From contig NC_087104.1 in the NCBI RefSeq assembly GCF_963855985.1, positions 12,276,001 to 12,340,000 of the forward strand: 64,000 bases of DNA, read 5' to 3'. Each line of letters opens with the position of its first letter. Position 1 is the stretch's first letter. Shown one piece after another: positions 42,756 to 54,158 of this stretch. A program made the translations under genes and the position numbers. The notes under the pieces are model-generated. The model had not been told where the DNA came from, searched no databases, and saw only the letters and a program-made list of their open reading frames with translations. The stretch comes from Ostrinia nubilalis (taxonomy: Eukaryota > Arthropoda > Insecta > Lepidoptera > Crambidae).

Positions 42756-43506
42756 CAAAGAAGAACGGTCATCTGTGACCCAGGCCCGACAGAAACGAGA
42801 CATGCCTCATTTTTTTTGTCATGTCTTAATTAGTTAAATTATATATTTTTTATATTCGAAATCTATGTATAACACCAAAATATTACCCTTTGTTTTTGTT
42901 CAGGCGTTATACAAAAACTAATACAAAATGCCTATTTATCACCAAAATTGGTGAATGTATGTACCTAAATGTCTATTACAGCTGCTATGGAATATATCTA
43001 GGTGACCTGGAGATACAGCCGGATTATACAGGGTGGAAACGAGAAGTTACAAAATCCAAAAATTCAATGTTTCCAGCTTCCATAATCTGTAACCTATTAT
43101 TGGTACCATTTGAAAGAGCTCGTGAAGCACTTTCAGAATCAGTAACTAGTTTTTCGATATCTTGTATAGTTTAGAAATAATCGAGTGAGATCACTTATCG
43201 TTCTATATGTTTAACCACCCTGTATAATCCGGCTGTATCACCAGGTCACCTAGATACATTCCATAGCAGCTGTAATAGACATTTAGGTACATACATTTAC
43301 CAATTTTGGTGATAAATAGGCATTTTGTATTAGTTTTTGTATAACGCCTGAACAAAAACAATTGGTAATATTTTGGTGTTATACATAGATTTCGAATATA
43401 AAAAATATATAATTTAACTAATTAAGACATGACAAAAAAACTGAGGTATGTCTCGTTTCTGTCGGGTCTGGGTTTTTTTTGTATGGGACGTGACCGTTCT
43501 TCTTTG
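42756..43506. mobile_element. Long palindromic element with central MITE
   Basis: Arms of about 270 bp (42756-43028 and 43223-43506) are near-perfect inverted copies, starting CAAAGAAGAACGGTCA and containing CGACAGAAACGAGACAT, AACACCAAAATATTACC and ATCTAGGTGACCTGG. They meet at a CAGGGTGG MITE. Without that MITE and one TA the centre is the perfect palindrome CAGCCGGATTATAATCCGGC. Non-coding. Confidence 0.85.
43029..43222. mobile_element. CAGGGTGG MITE, complete copy
   Basis: 194 bp, ends CAGGGTGG and CCACCCTG, TA on each side (43027-43028 and 43223-43224). It shares its body with 13115-13268. It lies at the exact axis of the surrounding palindrome. Confidence 0.85.
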
Positions 43507-43967
43507 AAGTTAAACGAATAGTCCTAAAGTTCCTTCTTACAATAAATTATAAAGAAACCGAAAGCTTGCTAAACAACTAACATAGGCGAAATCACATCTA
43601 ACACACTCACATCCCACCATACACATTCACTACACTCAACACTTACACTCCACATTACACACCCACAGCTCCTGTGCTCGTTTGCACCACAAACAAATTT
43701 ATTATTTTAGATAAATTAAGTACTTATTGTCCGTTAACCTTAATAATTGTAAACTTATTTGAACTGCCTTTGATTCACTTAACTTACATTACTTTCTTCA
43801 CCCTGGAGGGATCACTGTCATCTAAGATACAGGTTTAATCCTAGTTTAGTTGGCAGGGACATACTTAAGATTAACACGATTGTCAATCGTAGTTTAAGTA
43901 ATTAATACATTGTACAATATTGTAAATCGTCATCTTCTTGGTTATTCAATAATTTTTTGTTTTTTTT

Positions 43968-43998
43968 TTTGGCTGAAACGAACGAACGATCGAATGAA
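43968..43998 (+). mobile_element. RTE 3' tail stub
   Basis: Only TTTTGGCTGAAACGAACGAA and a few bases: the terminal tail of the CGAACG subfamily. Confidence 0.5.
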
Positions 43999-44085
43999 AA
44001 TAAAATAAAATTAAAGCACGGCTAAAGTCGCGCAATGGTCACGAAAGATTTGTTTCGATAGGTAAGTACTAATAAAAATAATTTA

Positions 44086-44361
44086 AGGCTTGGTTGCACT
44101 ATCTTACTTTAACTGGAATTCGCTGCCTGTTGCTGTCTTTCCGAAGAATATAATCCGGGCCTTTTCAAGGCGAAAGTGAATAGGGCAAAGCAGATAATAA
44201 TTATGTACCATCCTTGATTGCGTCCTACTTAATACCAGCTGCGATTGTGGTCAAATACCTGCCTTGTTGTGCAAAAAAACAATAACAAACATCAAAAATC
44301 TCCCGAAGTCCATACAAAAAACACCGGCTATGGTTAAAGTTATGGTAAAAGTAAAGCCTTA
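44086..44361. mobile_element. GTTGCACC MITE split by repeat A
   Basis: The left part (44086-44116, GGCTTGGTTGCACTATCTTA) and right part (about 44313-44361, ACACCGGCTATGGTTAAAGT) are separated by repeat A. Confidence 0.6.
44117..44312 (+). repeat. Interspersed repeat A nested in a MITE
   Basis: GGAATTCGCTGCCTGTTGCT, AATCCGGGCCTTTTCAAGGC, CAGCTGCGATTGTGGTCAAA. It is the most complete copy of repeat A and shows the family is mobile. Confidence 0.65.
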
Positions 44362-44897
44362 GTGTCAGTGACCCAATAAGTTTAAAACAATGACGTCGAA
44401 ACCTCAACAAAATAAATTACAATTGTTTGTTAAAATCCATAAGCGCTCTTCATGAATAGTAATTAAGAAAGCAATCAATCATGTAAAGTTAATTTCAATG
44501 GGCTTGTGAAAATATGCTACTTATTTTATAAGAGTTCTATTGCCTTGAGAATAGAGTTTAAAATCAAGTTTTGTGGCTAAGTTAGATAAGAATACAATTA
44601 AAAACAAACTTCTTGATCAGGCGTTAAAGTTTAGATTGTATTGCATTATTATTAGGTATTTTTAGTTGTTGTAGTAACTTAGATATTTAGTTGACCACAA
44701 TACTGCTGGCCACATAGAAATAAGATTCGAGAGCGCTACTAAAATTTAGCTCGCGACTGCATTTTAGAACAGCATCGCGATTTTACGACTTCATTCAGGC
44801 GGTAGCAAAATCGCGTGTGTTAACCACTGCTGTCGAAGCTCCATGCACGATGTTAACACTAAAAAGCCGCCGATTCGAGAATGGATAAGTCATTCAC
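44362..44897. other. No gene seen
   Basis: AT-rich spacer. Confidence 0.4.
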
Positions 44898-45203
44898 ATT
44901 CGAATCAGAAATAAGGAGATCCGCAGGAGAGCCAAAGTGACCGACATAGCTCGCAGAATAGCTAAAATCAAGTGCCAGTGGGCATGGCACATAGCTCGTA
45001 GAGACGATGGCCGTTGGAGCAGAAAAGTTCTCGAGTGGCAACCACGGGCCGGAAGACGTAGCGTGGGCAGGCCTCCTACTAGGTGAACCGACGATCTGGT
45101 GAAGAACCTGGATACGGGCAGCGCAGGACCGGTCGTTATGGAAAGCCCCAAGCCTTTGTACAGCAGTGGACGTCATTTGGCTGAAATGAACGAACGAACG
45201 AAG
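44898..45203 (+). mobile_element. RTE-type LINE 3' end (CGAACG tail), long copy
   Basis: Encodes in pieces RIRNKEIRRRAKVTDIARRI, then WAWHIARRDDGRW and GRRSVGRPPTR-like sequence, with frame damage after CGACGATCTGGTGAAG. The tail is GGCTGAAATGAACGAACGAA. Second longest RTE piece here. Confidence 0.8.
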
Positions 45204-45233
45204 TACATTCGAAACTTCGGATAATCTTGTTGA

Positions 45234-46691
45234 AAGGCCCTCTGTAATTATAGCAACGTGAAAACAGCTTCTGTCACCCCAATTCACAAAGGTGGCAACA
45301 AAGAATCTCCAAGCAATTATCGTCCCATTTCTTTACTGAGCACTTTCTCTAAAATTCTGGAGAAAATTGTTAATAAGAAACTTGCAAAATTTCTCGAAGA
45401 TAATGGACTCTTAAGTGACCGGCAATACGGTTTTCGTCGACAAAGGTCAACTGAACAAGCGGTAAACCTCTTGACTAACACTATCGTAGATAATCTTGAC
45501 AAAGGAAATGCTTGTATAGGTGTTTTCCTGGATCTGGCAAAAGCCTTCGACTCAGTCTCAATTCCTATCCTACTTAAAAAACTAGATCTTGCTGGTATAC
45601 GCGGCATAGCATTAGACTGGTTTAGAAGCTACTTAACTGATAGACAACAATGTGTCAAAATTGATTCGCGAGTCAGTAGCTACCAACCCATCTCATTTGG
45701 AGTCCCACAAGGTAGCATACTTGGTCCAACTTTATTTCTGCTATACATTAACGATATCACCTCCCTTGACCTTAAGAATGCCGACGTAATCTGTTACGCA
45801 GACGATACTGCTATCGTTTTCCATGACAAATCCTGGGAGACCGTTCATCGTAGTGCAGAAGCTGGTATAGCTACCCTAAGCAATTGGCTCAACAACAATC
45901 TTCTCTCACTTAATACCTCTAAAACAAAATTTATTACTTTTCACAAAACCCTAGCTTCTGCACCCACAAATACAATGCCTATAAAAATCCACTCCGATCA
46001 CTGCCCAAACAGTCCTCTCTTTCTAAATTGTAGTCCCGATATCAATAAGCCGTGTAACTGCAACACGATTTCTAGAACCGAATTTATTAGATATCTTGGT
46101 ATCATTATTGATAAAAAGTTGAATTTTAAAAAGCACATTGACGTCGTATCTGCAAGGGTTAGGAAGATTGTAAGTATTATGAGGCTACTGAGGTCCTCGG
46201 CTGATAAAGAACTGCTCAAGTCCGTATACACCGCCCTATGCCAATCGCTTATTACGTACTGCATCACAGCTTGGGGTGGTACAGCAACTTCTACACTACT
46301 ACAACTAGAAAGATCTCAGCGCTCAGTTCTAAAGGTGATGCTATTTAAAAACCGCCTATTTCCAACAGATCTTCTTTACCGAGAATGTAACCTGCTTAGC
46401 GTCAGACAACTCTTTATACAACTAACCTCTACCTCAGTCCACAAATCTGTATTAAACTCCGATTTAAACAACTCCTGTCAAAAAAGATTTTTTACAATCC
46501 CAGTCCCATTAACTAAAACTTCATTTGCCCATCGATTCAACACGTTTCTCAGCCCATTTATTTATAATAAAATAGTAAAATTCTGCAGAATAAAAGACAA
46601 ACCTACTAGAGAGGCTAAACACAAAATAGGAACATGGCTTACCTCACTAAATTACGAAAACACAGAGCATTTCATAAGAATAGTACAATAA
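45234..46691 (+). pseudogene. LINE reverse transcriptase, C-terminal half
   Basis: An open frame of about 485 codons without a natural start (a TGA lies just upstream; the first ATG is well inside). It encodes SVTPIHKGGNKESPSNYRPI, DLAKAFDSVSIPILLKKLDL, GVPQGSILGPTLF and the catalytic YADD (45795-45806), followed by thumb and C-terminal regions with FPTDLLYRECNLLSVRQLF. No internal stop remains despite loss of the 5' half, so the insertion is fairly young. It cannot express on its own. Confidence 0.88.
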
Positions 46692-46990
46692 ACAAAACGT
46701 GAAACCTACGACATACCTACACTTCATAATATTTTATCATCAATCACTAATTACCTACTTAATACACGACACATACATAACCCATACTTATAAAACATAC
46801 AGCACAATTATTGATTTTTTTATTGTTTTTATGTTCTAATAATAGTTTTAATAGTTTTAAGTACCCAAAATATTGTAAAGTTATCTCCTGGCCTCCACGA
46901 GACAGGCTTGCCTAGTGTGGAGTCCAAGATTAATATGAAAAATGTAATTGTTTTTCTTGCAATAAACGATTTTATTATTTATTATTATTA
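45234..46990 (+). mobile_element. 5'-truncated CR1/Jockey-group LINE
   Basis: RT domain to 3' end: open frame 45234-46691, 3' UTR with CTGGCCTCCACGAGACAGGC and a TTATTATTTATTATTATT terminus after AATAAACG. It begins right after an RTE tail. Endonuclease and ORF1 are absent. Confidence 0.85.
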
Positions 46991-47377
46991 TGTTTGTACG
47001 CTTTGGAGCTCACGGGTCAAAAGTGGCCCGGTCCTTTATAAGGCTTGCGTGGGGATTATTATTAAATATTAACGCAACGAATGTTCGCATCCCAAACCCA
47101 GTCGATAGGCATCTTTAAAGCCTGAAATGCTTAAGCAAGAACAAAATAAATCCTTCCAGTTTAGAATTTGTATTTCCGTACATTCATCTGAGGAGTCCGA
47201 CGGAATGTTCAATAACAGCGCTAAGCCTATAAATCTTCAAGCGCAATCAGCTTGTTGTAAAGCACTTCAAGCTGTACATTTTTGTTCCAAAATAGCTCCT
47301 ATTACTTCGACTTAAGATTCCAGTGTTTAGCTTTGTGTGCCGCCGTATACTTTGTTTTATATTTCTTCTGTCTTTAG
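46991..47377. other. No gene seen
   Basis: Spacer downstream of the LINE; no recognised feature. Confidence 0.4.
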
Positions 47378-47432
47378 TCGTCGTCGTCGTCGTTTCAGCC
47401 GAAAGACGTCCACTGCTGGACAAAGGCCTCCT
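47378..47432 (-). mobile_element. RTE 3' end stub with GTC tail
   Basis: GTCGTCGTCGTCGTTTCAGC then GAAAGACGTCCACTGCTGG and ACAAAGGCCTCC. The tail repeat differs from ATG and CGAACG. Confidence 0.65.
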
Positions 47433-47590
47433 CCTCCTGTCTTTAGTATTGAGATTATATTTTTTGCTGGTGATATTATTCTTTGTAGGACTTCAATTTA
47501 ACGGCCTGTTTTAATATTACTTTCGATGAATAATAATAGTATTAGAAGGTTTTATAAGGTTTATGATTATTCTATCGGTGCAAAATTAAA

Positions 47591-47691
47591 TCATCATCAT
47601 CATCTCAGGCATAGAACGTCCACTGCTGAACATAGGCCTCCCCCAATACTTTCTATGTTGCCCTTTACGATGTCGTCGGTCCACTTGACGT
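47591..47691 (-). mobile_element. RTE-type LINE 3' end, internally deleted
   Basis: CATCATCATCATCTCAGGC, AACGTCCACTGCTGAACATA, then ACGATGTCGTCGGTCCACTT. A block between is missing. Confidence 0.7.
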
Positions 47692-48162
47692 ATCGGTGCA
47701 AAATTTGGTCGTAATTGCTACGTCGATGTACGCCGACTTTCCAGGTTTCTAGGCTTATGGGATTCCAATTTCTTGTTCATTCATTTAATTAATTAATAAT
47801 GCTACTGACAACGCCACTCTTGTAGCGGAGTATTTGCTGACACTGTGTAGGTTTGTTGTTGACGCGAAAAGAAGAAGAATATTTTGTTTCTTTCTCATAT
47901 TGTGTGACTCACAGTAAATTTATCACATTTAAACGTCGTCTCTCTAAAAAGCTAAAAACCGTCTGTCGCTAAATGTGGCTTAAACGTGAGTATTCTCTAC
48001 AGGCCAATCGAATCAAACAACTATTAACAACGCGACTAGCAAACTCCAAGTATCACTAGGACCAACTGCTTGCGAGCAATTACACCATCTCCCCAGGTAT
48101 TCAGGACCTCTAGCACGAAAATAATGTAAGGTAAGATAGCCAGTTCCTCCGTGGTTGAGAAT

Positions 48163-48256
48163 TCCGGGTGAAGCTCGCTTCCACCTTCGGCCTGATCGTC
48201 ACTTACCATCAGGTGTGATAAAGGCCAAGAGCTTCCTCGTTGTGGATAAAAAAAAA
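48163..48256 (+). repeat. Interspersed repeat B, intact copy
   Basis: CCTGATCGTCACTTACCATC, AGGCCAAGAGCTTCCTCGTT, GTGGATAAAAAAAAAAC. It shows the unbroken form of the sequence the Ty3 element landed in. A further fragment lies at 62358-62400. Confidence 0.6.
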
Positions 48257-49317
48257 ACTTTCGCCTTCGTATCGTTTGCGTATTCGACAAACTCGATCTC
48301 CAGCCTTTAAATTCAACGATAACGTGACGATTTCGGTTGTGAAAATTAGTTTCGTTCTATCATTATTTTCTCCTACTAAATTCACTTTACGTCACGTTCT
48401 CTTTCTATGACGATTCTAAAACGATTCGAAGTCAAAAGTTTTTCGTGCTAGAGGAGGCACACCGTTTGAGACTGGATCTATTTCTGTATTACTGCTAATT
48501 TAGCTAGCCTAGTTTGTACTCTTTGATTCATAAAAGATGTGCCTAACCTTTCGTATGCATAGGTAATAGAACCGGGCGTGACACAATTGAATTTGAAACT
48601 AAATTCTAGAAAAATGTGCTGGAATCTCGCCATTCTATTGGGTAAATCAGTGTATGTAGCCATGAAACTTTCACTATTATAAAGTATATTAGATTTGCAA
48701 TAACTTAAGATCAACCGTAGCTCTATAAACCATTTAGGGGCATTTGCATTGGGGCACTAAGCTATAGGCTTAAAGCCTTTGAATAACTACTGGCTTTTTC
48801 TTCCAAACTTACGTTTTTATCTAGACCAGCTCGATTTTCCAGCTACGACCTACTGTACGTACCTATATTCCAAAACAAATAAACATTGGACTAAAAACTC
48901 AATTTTTCTTCTGTGGTCGCGACCGAAACAACGTTGAAACGGCTATCGAACCTCGAAACACCGCTTCGATGACCGCCGAATATAAATCTACCCTCAGTTA
49001 CGGGCAGCGTGTCACATTTATTTCGACTGACAAAACGACGTGTGATAATGGACCATTCGGACGACCGATGGTTGAGACCGATGACGGCGTGTCGCGGCCA
49101 CGATTTATATGGAGATGTTTGCTGTTTTAGGGTTTTTTCTGTACCTAAAAGTGCTAATGATATTGCCATTCTAAACCCACACGGATAGATTGAGTCTGTT
49201 AGTATCGACAGATTCAAGCTGCGACATAGCAAACTACAGTATTCTACGAACACATTTACTTGGAACCGCTCGAGCAGTTGTGACAGCTTTGGGCGGTTGG
49301 CAGCATAGTGAAATATA
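48257..49317. other. No gene seen
   Basis: A minus-strand frame of 145 codons (48891-49328) has no recognisable domain and overlaps the next MITE; I do not call it a gene. Confidence 0.4.
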
Positions 49318-49510
49318 GATCGTTTCATCCACGAAGACGCGCCGCATTCTTCCGCTAATGTTTGAGTGTTTTTGGTACACGCTAACTATCCATGAGTGCA
49401 CACACATACTATAATAATGACGCTTGGATTGCTCGGATTAAAATCCCCGCACCCCGCGCTTCCATCGACCAAAAATTGGTGGGGCGCGTCTTCGTGGATG
49501 AAATGCTCTA
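49318..49510. mobile_element. ACGAAGACGCGCC MITE copy 2, complete
   Basis: Both ends read GATCGTTTCATCCACGAAGA or its near-complement (TCTTCGTGGATGAAATG). It contains ACCCCGCGCTTCCATCGACC. About 190 bp. Confidence 0.75.
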
Positions 49511-50186
49511 TCTACACGAACGTCTATGACTGCTAGAGCGATTCGTGTTGATCACTGGCTAACTACTCAATCGAGTAAACTATAGACGTGTATCTGGATG
49601 TTGTTATATTGTTTTTTCATGGGTAAAAAGGTGACACAAAAAGAAATTGAATAAAAAAACTTTGTTACACTGCTTAAAAATAAACAGCGCTTGCATAAAA
49701 TCTTTTTAAATACGTCATTGAGTTATCAGTAAAACATTTGTTTGCGGGCTGTCAGTGCCGCCAAATAGCGGCGACAAATGTGACGTGTTTTCCGTCAGAG
49801 TGACAGATTGATTGTAAAATAAATAGCATCAATTGACGCGCTATCCAACTATCTATTGGGATATTTAGGGTTCCGTACAGATTTAAATAATAAGTCTTGG
49901 TTAATTTGAAGGCACAAAATGGTTACACTCCTCTAACCAATTTTTGGATGAACGTGTTTGCGCATTTACGAATTCGCAAGTCAGCTATTCATAAAAATGT
50001 GTAAACAATGAATATTCAAGGTAAAACGTAATAAAATGTGACTAAGGTTGGGTAAACAAGAGGGTAGCTACAATTTCTCTCCCTCAAGGGCAGACATGCA
50101 ACCTTGCGCAGGTCATGTTTGGTTGGATGCTTCACGCATCCAATTTATCAACACAATATCACTTACCTTTAAGCAAATTGCGAATA
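49511..50186. other. No gene seen
   Basis: Spacer without recognised content. Confidence 0.35.
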
Positions 50187-50372
50187 ACTTATGGATCGTT
50201 TCATCCACGAAGACGCGCCCCACCAATTTTCGGTCGAGGGAAGCGCGGCGTGCGGGGAGTTTGATCCGAGCAATCCGAGCGTCATTTATGTAGTGTGTGT
50301 GCACTCATGGATAATTTAGGGTATACCGATAACACTCATACATTAACGGAAGAATGGTGGGGCGCGTCTACG
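50187..50372. mobile_element. ACGAAGACGCGCC MITE copy 3
   Basis: Complete left end, right end truncated at GGTGGGGCGCGTCTACG. Opposite orientation to copy 2, under 1 kb away. Confidence 0.7.
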
Positions 50373-50377
50373 TTTTT

Positions 50378-50448
50378 ATTGGCGGTCAAGCTGTAGACCC
50401 CGGCTACACAGGAGTTGCAGCGGTGGGAACAAGAGGTGGGAATAGTGT
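50378..50448 (+). repeat. Unclassified repeat shared with 13552-13620
   Basis: CGGTCAAGCTGTAGACCCCG, GGCTACACAGGAGTTGCAGC. Directly adjoins the MITE. Confidence 0.5.
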
Positions 50449-52037
50449 GCTAAAATCATAACCCTTCTTTTGGCCACCGTATTCGGGTAAAAATGCCCGA
50501 AAACCATATTTCTAAAAGTCAATAACATTTGACGCGCACAATGAAAGATAGTGGAAATTGCGTTTCTGTGCAAAACAGTTCCTATCTGTAATGGATTTTT
50601 TATTTATGGCCTGCGCAGCGCCATCTTCTAAAATATTCCTTTTAGTGGAATTTAGTTGTAGCCCATATTCTTTTTAGAGTTTACTGGTACTTAGTAGTTA
50701 CGGTTTTACTATATTCTCTTTACAGTTTAGGGTAGTACATTTTTAAATTTATCATTGTCAAAGGTAAATAACCATAATTTTATCTCAGGTACCTTACCTA
50801 TTACATAATTTTTCTACCAATACCTATTTTTTACTGCTTACTTATGTGTGGATGAGCCAAATATGATTACATATTAACGAATCCCGAATCTATTCAGAGG
50901 CGCGCATTAATAAACACATCCCGACTTTAGACCGGCTTTTAAACTCAGGTATCAAGGGAGCGTTCTCAGGTTACTATCTTAAATTTCAAAATCTACGTCG
51001 GTTCTTTGCTATCCACTTTAGCTTGATAATCCGGGCTATGTCAGCGACCTACTTACACGGATCTATTAATAATTTCTAATTCAATCTTGCAAAAGAACGA
51101 ACAATCTTTTCTATGCTATGCTTAACTTTCTAGAAGTGAAGTAAAACACGTCTTTACAAGACATATTTATGGGAGATTTTGGGCTAAAATTGGTCAATAA
51201 ATATAGATTGTCAGATGCTTTTCTTATTTAAATGAAATGGCACTTATCGTTAAGGAAATATGGAACTGTTTATTAGTCTCCAGAAAATTCTTAGTTATTA
51301 TTTTTTAAAGCGATTAGTTGGCTAGTCGGTTAGTCGGCAAAGACCATAGTCGGCCCATCACTACAAAAAAGCAATAAAAGAAAACCAAAGCAACACAATG
51401 GTATAAAAACTATTAGGTAGGTATAATCTATAATCAAATCGCTACATAATAATGAAGTTTAGTGTCGAAATTATTACTTTTAATTATGAATGGACTGTTA
51501 ATTACATAATAAGTGTTTATAAATTAGCTCTATTTGTAGATGTGTTTATAAATAAAAGCCAAGAGCATTAGTATTTATAAGTTGTCAAATATCGAACATG
51601 ATAACGAAGTAATTTCGAATATTCGGCATGAGCCTAAGCCATTTGCTTGCAAATCATGTTTCCAATGAATAAATTTATTTACAAGGTTCAATGTTCCCAT
51701 CTTTTACTCAAAAACGACCCTCTGAGAATCCGCGGTGTTTGAGCGAACAATTTAACAACCATTTTACTTATTAACATTATTTTAAGTTTGTTTTTATTGC
51801 TTCACTAAGGCATAAATTAATATTGTGATGAAAGGTAAACAAATAAATCAAACGATTGGTTATTATTTGCTCGGAATGAACTGAAAATTGTATATTGGAA
51901 ACACTAGACTTTTAAACATAAACATATTTCAGTAATTTTGCCAATATAATTTTGATTTAATATGAATGGGATACTGAACTTCAGTCTAAGGTACGAATAC
52001 ATAGATGAGACATACTAAAGTATCAAAGATCAAAACC
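50449..52037. other. No gene seen
   Basis: About 1.6 kb of AT-rich sequence with no motif-bearing frame. Confidence 0.4.
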
Positions 52038-52041
52038 AAAT

Positions 52042-54154
52042 CGCCCATTTGCGACGACACTGTGACATCTCGACATATACGATTTTTTGTTTTACCGAAA
52101 TTCTGAACCGCGAACTTGCGTTCTTTTATCTCCAAAAACAGGGTATTTGTTACTCCAAAAACAACAATACTATGAGAGAAAGAGACAAAATATTACGTTA
52201 TAGCGCTGGCTCGTTCGGCGATCTAGTTGGCTTCGACACTGTGACAGTTCAGTTGCCACCTGCGCTTTGAGATGTGAGGTGCTCTTCGTTTTTAAGAAAA
52301 ACGTGACATCTCGAGGATACCGCGGTATTGATGACAAAGGTAAGTTTTTAAAATATTTTTATTTTATTCGACAATGTGGCACGTCATACTTATAACAGTG
52401 TTCTTCTAAAACAAAAAGCAAAGTAAAAGATAAATTATTTATATGTCACGTTATTCTTGTAAGAAAATCGAAGTATCATCGGGACATCTTAACTAGTAAC
52501 GTTGTAGATGATGAAAATTTTTCCTATATTGGAAATATGTTGTAGGTCATTTGTTGATGTTCTGTTATTGCAGAATAGATGTTATTGAAATTGAATGGTA
52601 TATCTACTTGTCACGTTGTATACGCTAAACAGTAATACTAAACTCCAGATATCATTACAGATGGGGACTAGCAATGCAAAAAAAGCAAAGGTTGACATTT
52701 GTGGCGATGCACTGCCTGAAGGAATTCCACAACCTAATCCGACAACATGACTAACAGCGCTATGCGAGCGCTGTGAAAGGGTCTCTTTGAGCTACAATAA
52801 CGTCGGAACTAATATGAGTGGATATAGACTGATAAACATACATTCGTTTTGAAGAATAGTTCAAATACTAGAAATACAGTGCAAATAAAACATACTTATA
52901 CGACTGTCTGTTTTTACAGACACAACAAGCAAAATATTTTATATTATCATACAATAGCCTTAGATTAGCTTAATCTAAGACGATAGCTAACAAAATTATC
53001 TATTAGTAGAAGTATGCTAGAATAGCAATGCGTTGGATGACCAAAGATATTTATTTATTTATTAATATGTAATTATTCAATGTTACTTAGCTGTATTGGC
53101 TATGTTTTGCTTTCTGCAAAAAAAGGTATTTTAATGTTTTAATATAATTACAGATCATCAGCAATTGATGGAATTTTATCGCATCTTGCCCAAATTTACT
53201 TTGGCGGGCGCAACATTGTTTTGTATAATAATATTGCAATAGGTATAACTATTGCAGAAAAACTACGCCAATAAAATGGCTACATTATTTATAAAATAAT
53301 AGTGGTTGTTATTTTTCACTGTTAATACATTATTTAAATATCTTTTATAAATTTAATTTTAAATAAGTATAAAAAATTAAAAGACCCTAAAAGGTACCAA
53401 AATGTCCTTTTTTGCCATTTTATGCGCCGGAGACGGCGATTTTTGCGTTAATAGTTTTAGGATTAAATTGTCATAACTAGTCTGTTAAAAAACATCTATT
53501 TACTAACCTAGTAGGTACCTACAATTTTTTTTCTGCATACATACATACTTAGTACAGTTTCTCTTACTGTGTTTTTTTTTTAGTAGTTTACGAGGTTTTA
53601 CTTTTGAGAGTTTTTCGTTTATTTTGATAAGTATTAGGTTTTAGAATAAGAAAACTTAATGTGAACTTAAATATTGTATGTATACAACTGTCTGTCTACT
53701 TATATAATATTTTTATAAGTGAAATTTAACATGGCAAAGCGAAATATTCGCCTGTTCCAATAATTACCTCATTTTTACTGATTGTAATGTTAGTAAAATA
53801 AAAAAAATTTTTCAAGATCAACGTTTTATCTAAATAATGACTTATATAAATATATTTTTTTATATCATCTACAACGTGACAGCTGAACTTGCCATCTTCA
53901 AAATATTATTTTTTACTAGAATAACGTGATAAGTTGTCTCTTTTTTTTTCAATCGCTATAATTTCATCAATTTAGACGCAAAGTTATGTCTTACTATAAA
54001 TATTTAAATTCATTAGTAGTTAATCTTTAAACGTTTCATACACAATTAGGTAATCCTAACCTTATTTTAAGAGTTATGGTCATTCAAAAGTTAAAAAGTC
54101 GATTTCTGTAAAACCACTGTTTTTGATATATCACAGTGTCGTCGCAAATGGACG
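52042..54154. mobile_element. 2.1-kb TIR element of unknown superfamily
   Basis: Inverted ends CGCCCATTTGCGACGACACT and CGTCCATTTGCGACGACACT continue GTGA and are flanked by AAAT (52038-52041 and 54155-54158). GTGACA or GTCACGTT motifs recur inside (for example 52308, 52443, 52608, 53876). Possible coding traces: ATGACAAAG followed by GTAAGT at 52332-52346; an exon-like MGTSNAKKAKVDICGD starting after a TTACAG at 52661; and HQQLMEFYRILPKFTLAGAT after a TTACAG at about 53154. No transposase motif was recognised. Confidence 0.62.
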
Positions 54155-54158
54155 AAAT

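Larger units (their letters stand above)
42497..43580 (+). pseudogene. LINE pol C-terminus, two pieces
   Basis: Piece 1 encodes NRIYPTAELYNECQVLTVRQ, then LRKHISLPFDPQ and SAKLYNKLNNTLHIYLYN. Piece 2 (43506-43580) encodes EVKRIVLKFLLTINYKETES and LLNN with TAA. The pattern PT..LY.EC.LL.VRQL and the final Tyr-x-x-Thr-Glu end match the intact copy at 45234-46691. The RT core is missing through 5' truncation. Confidence 0.78.
42497..43966 (+). mobile_element. 5'-truncated LINE split by a palindrome
   Basis: The C-terminal part of a CR1/Jockey-group pol (42497-42755) is interrupted by a palindromic element (42756-43506). The pol frame resumes at 43506 and ends at 43580, then a 3' UTR with CCTGGAGGGATCACTGTCAT and a T-rich end near 43966. 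Related to the LINE at 45234-46990. Confidence 0.75.

Noticed and set aside
44859..45287. 142-codon minus-strand frame
   Set aside because: Antisense of the RTE fragment and the LINE start.
48891..49328. 145-codon minus-strand open frame
   Set aside because: No recognisable domain, overlaps a MITE end, composition like surrounding non-coding DNA.
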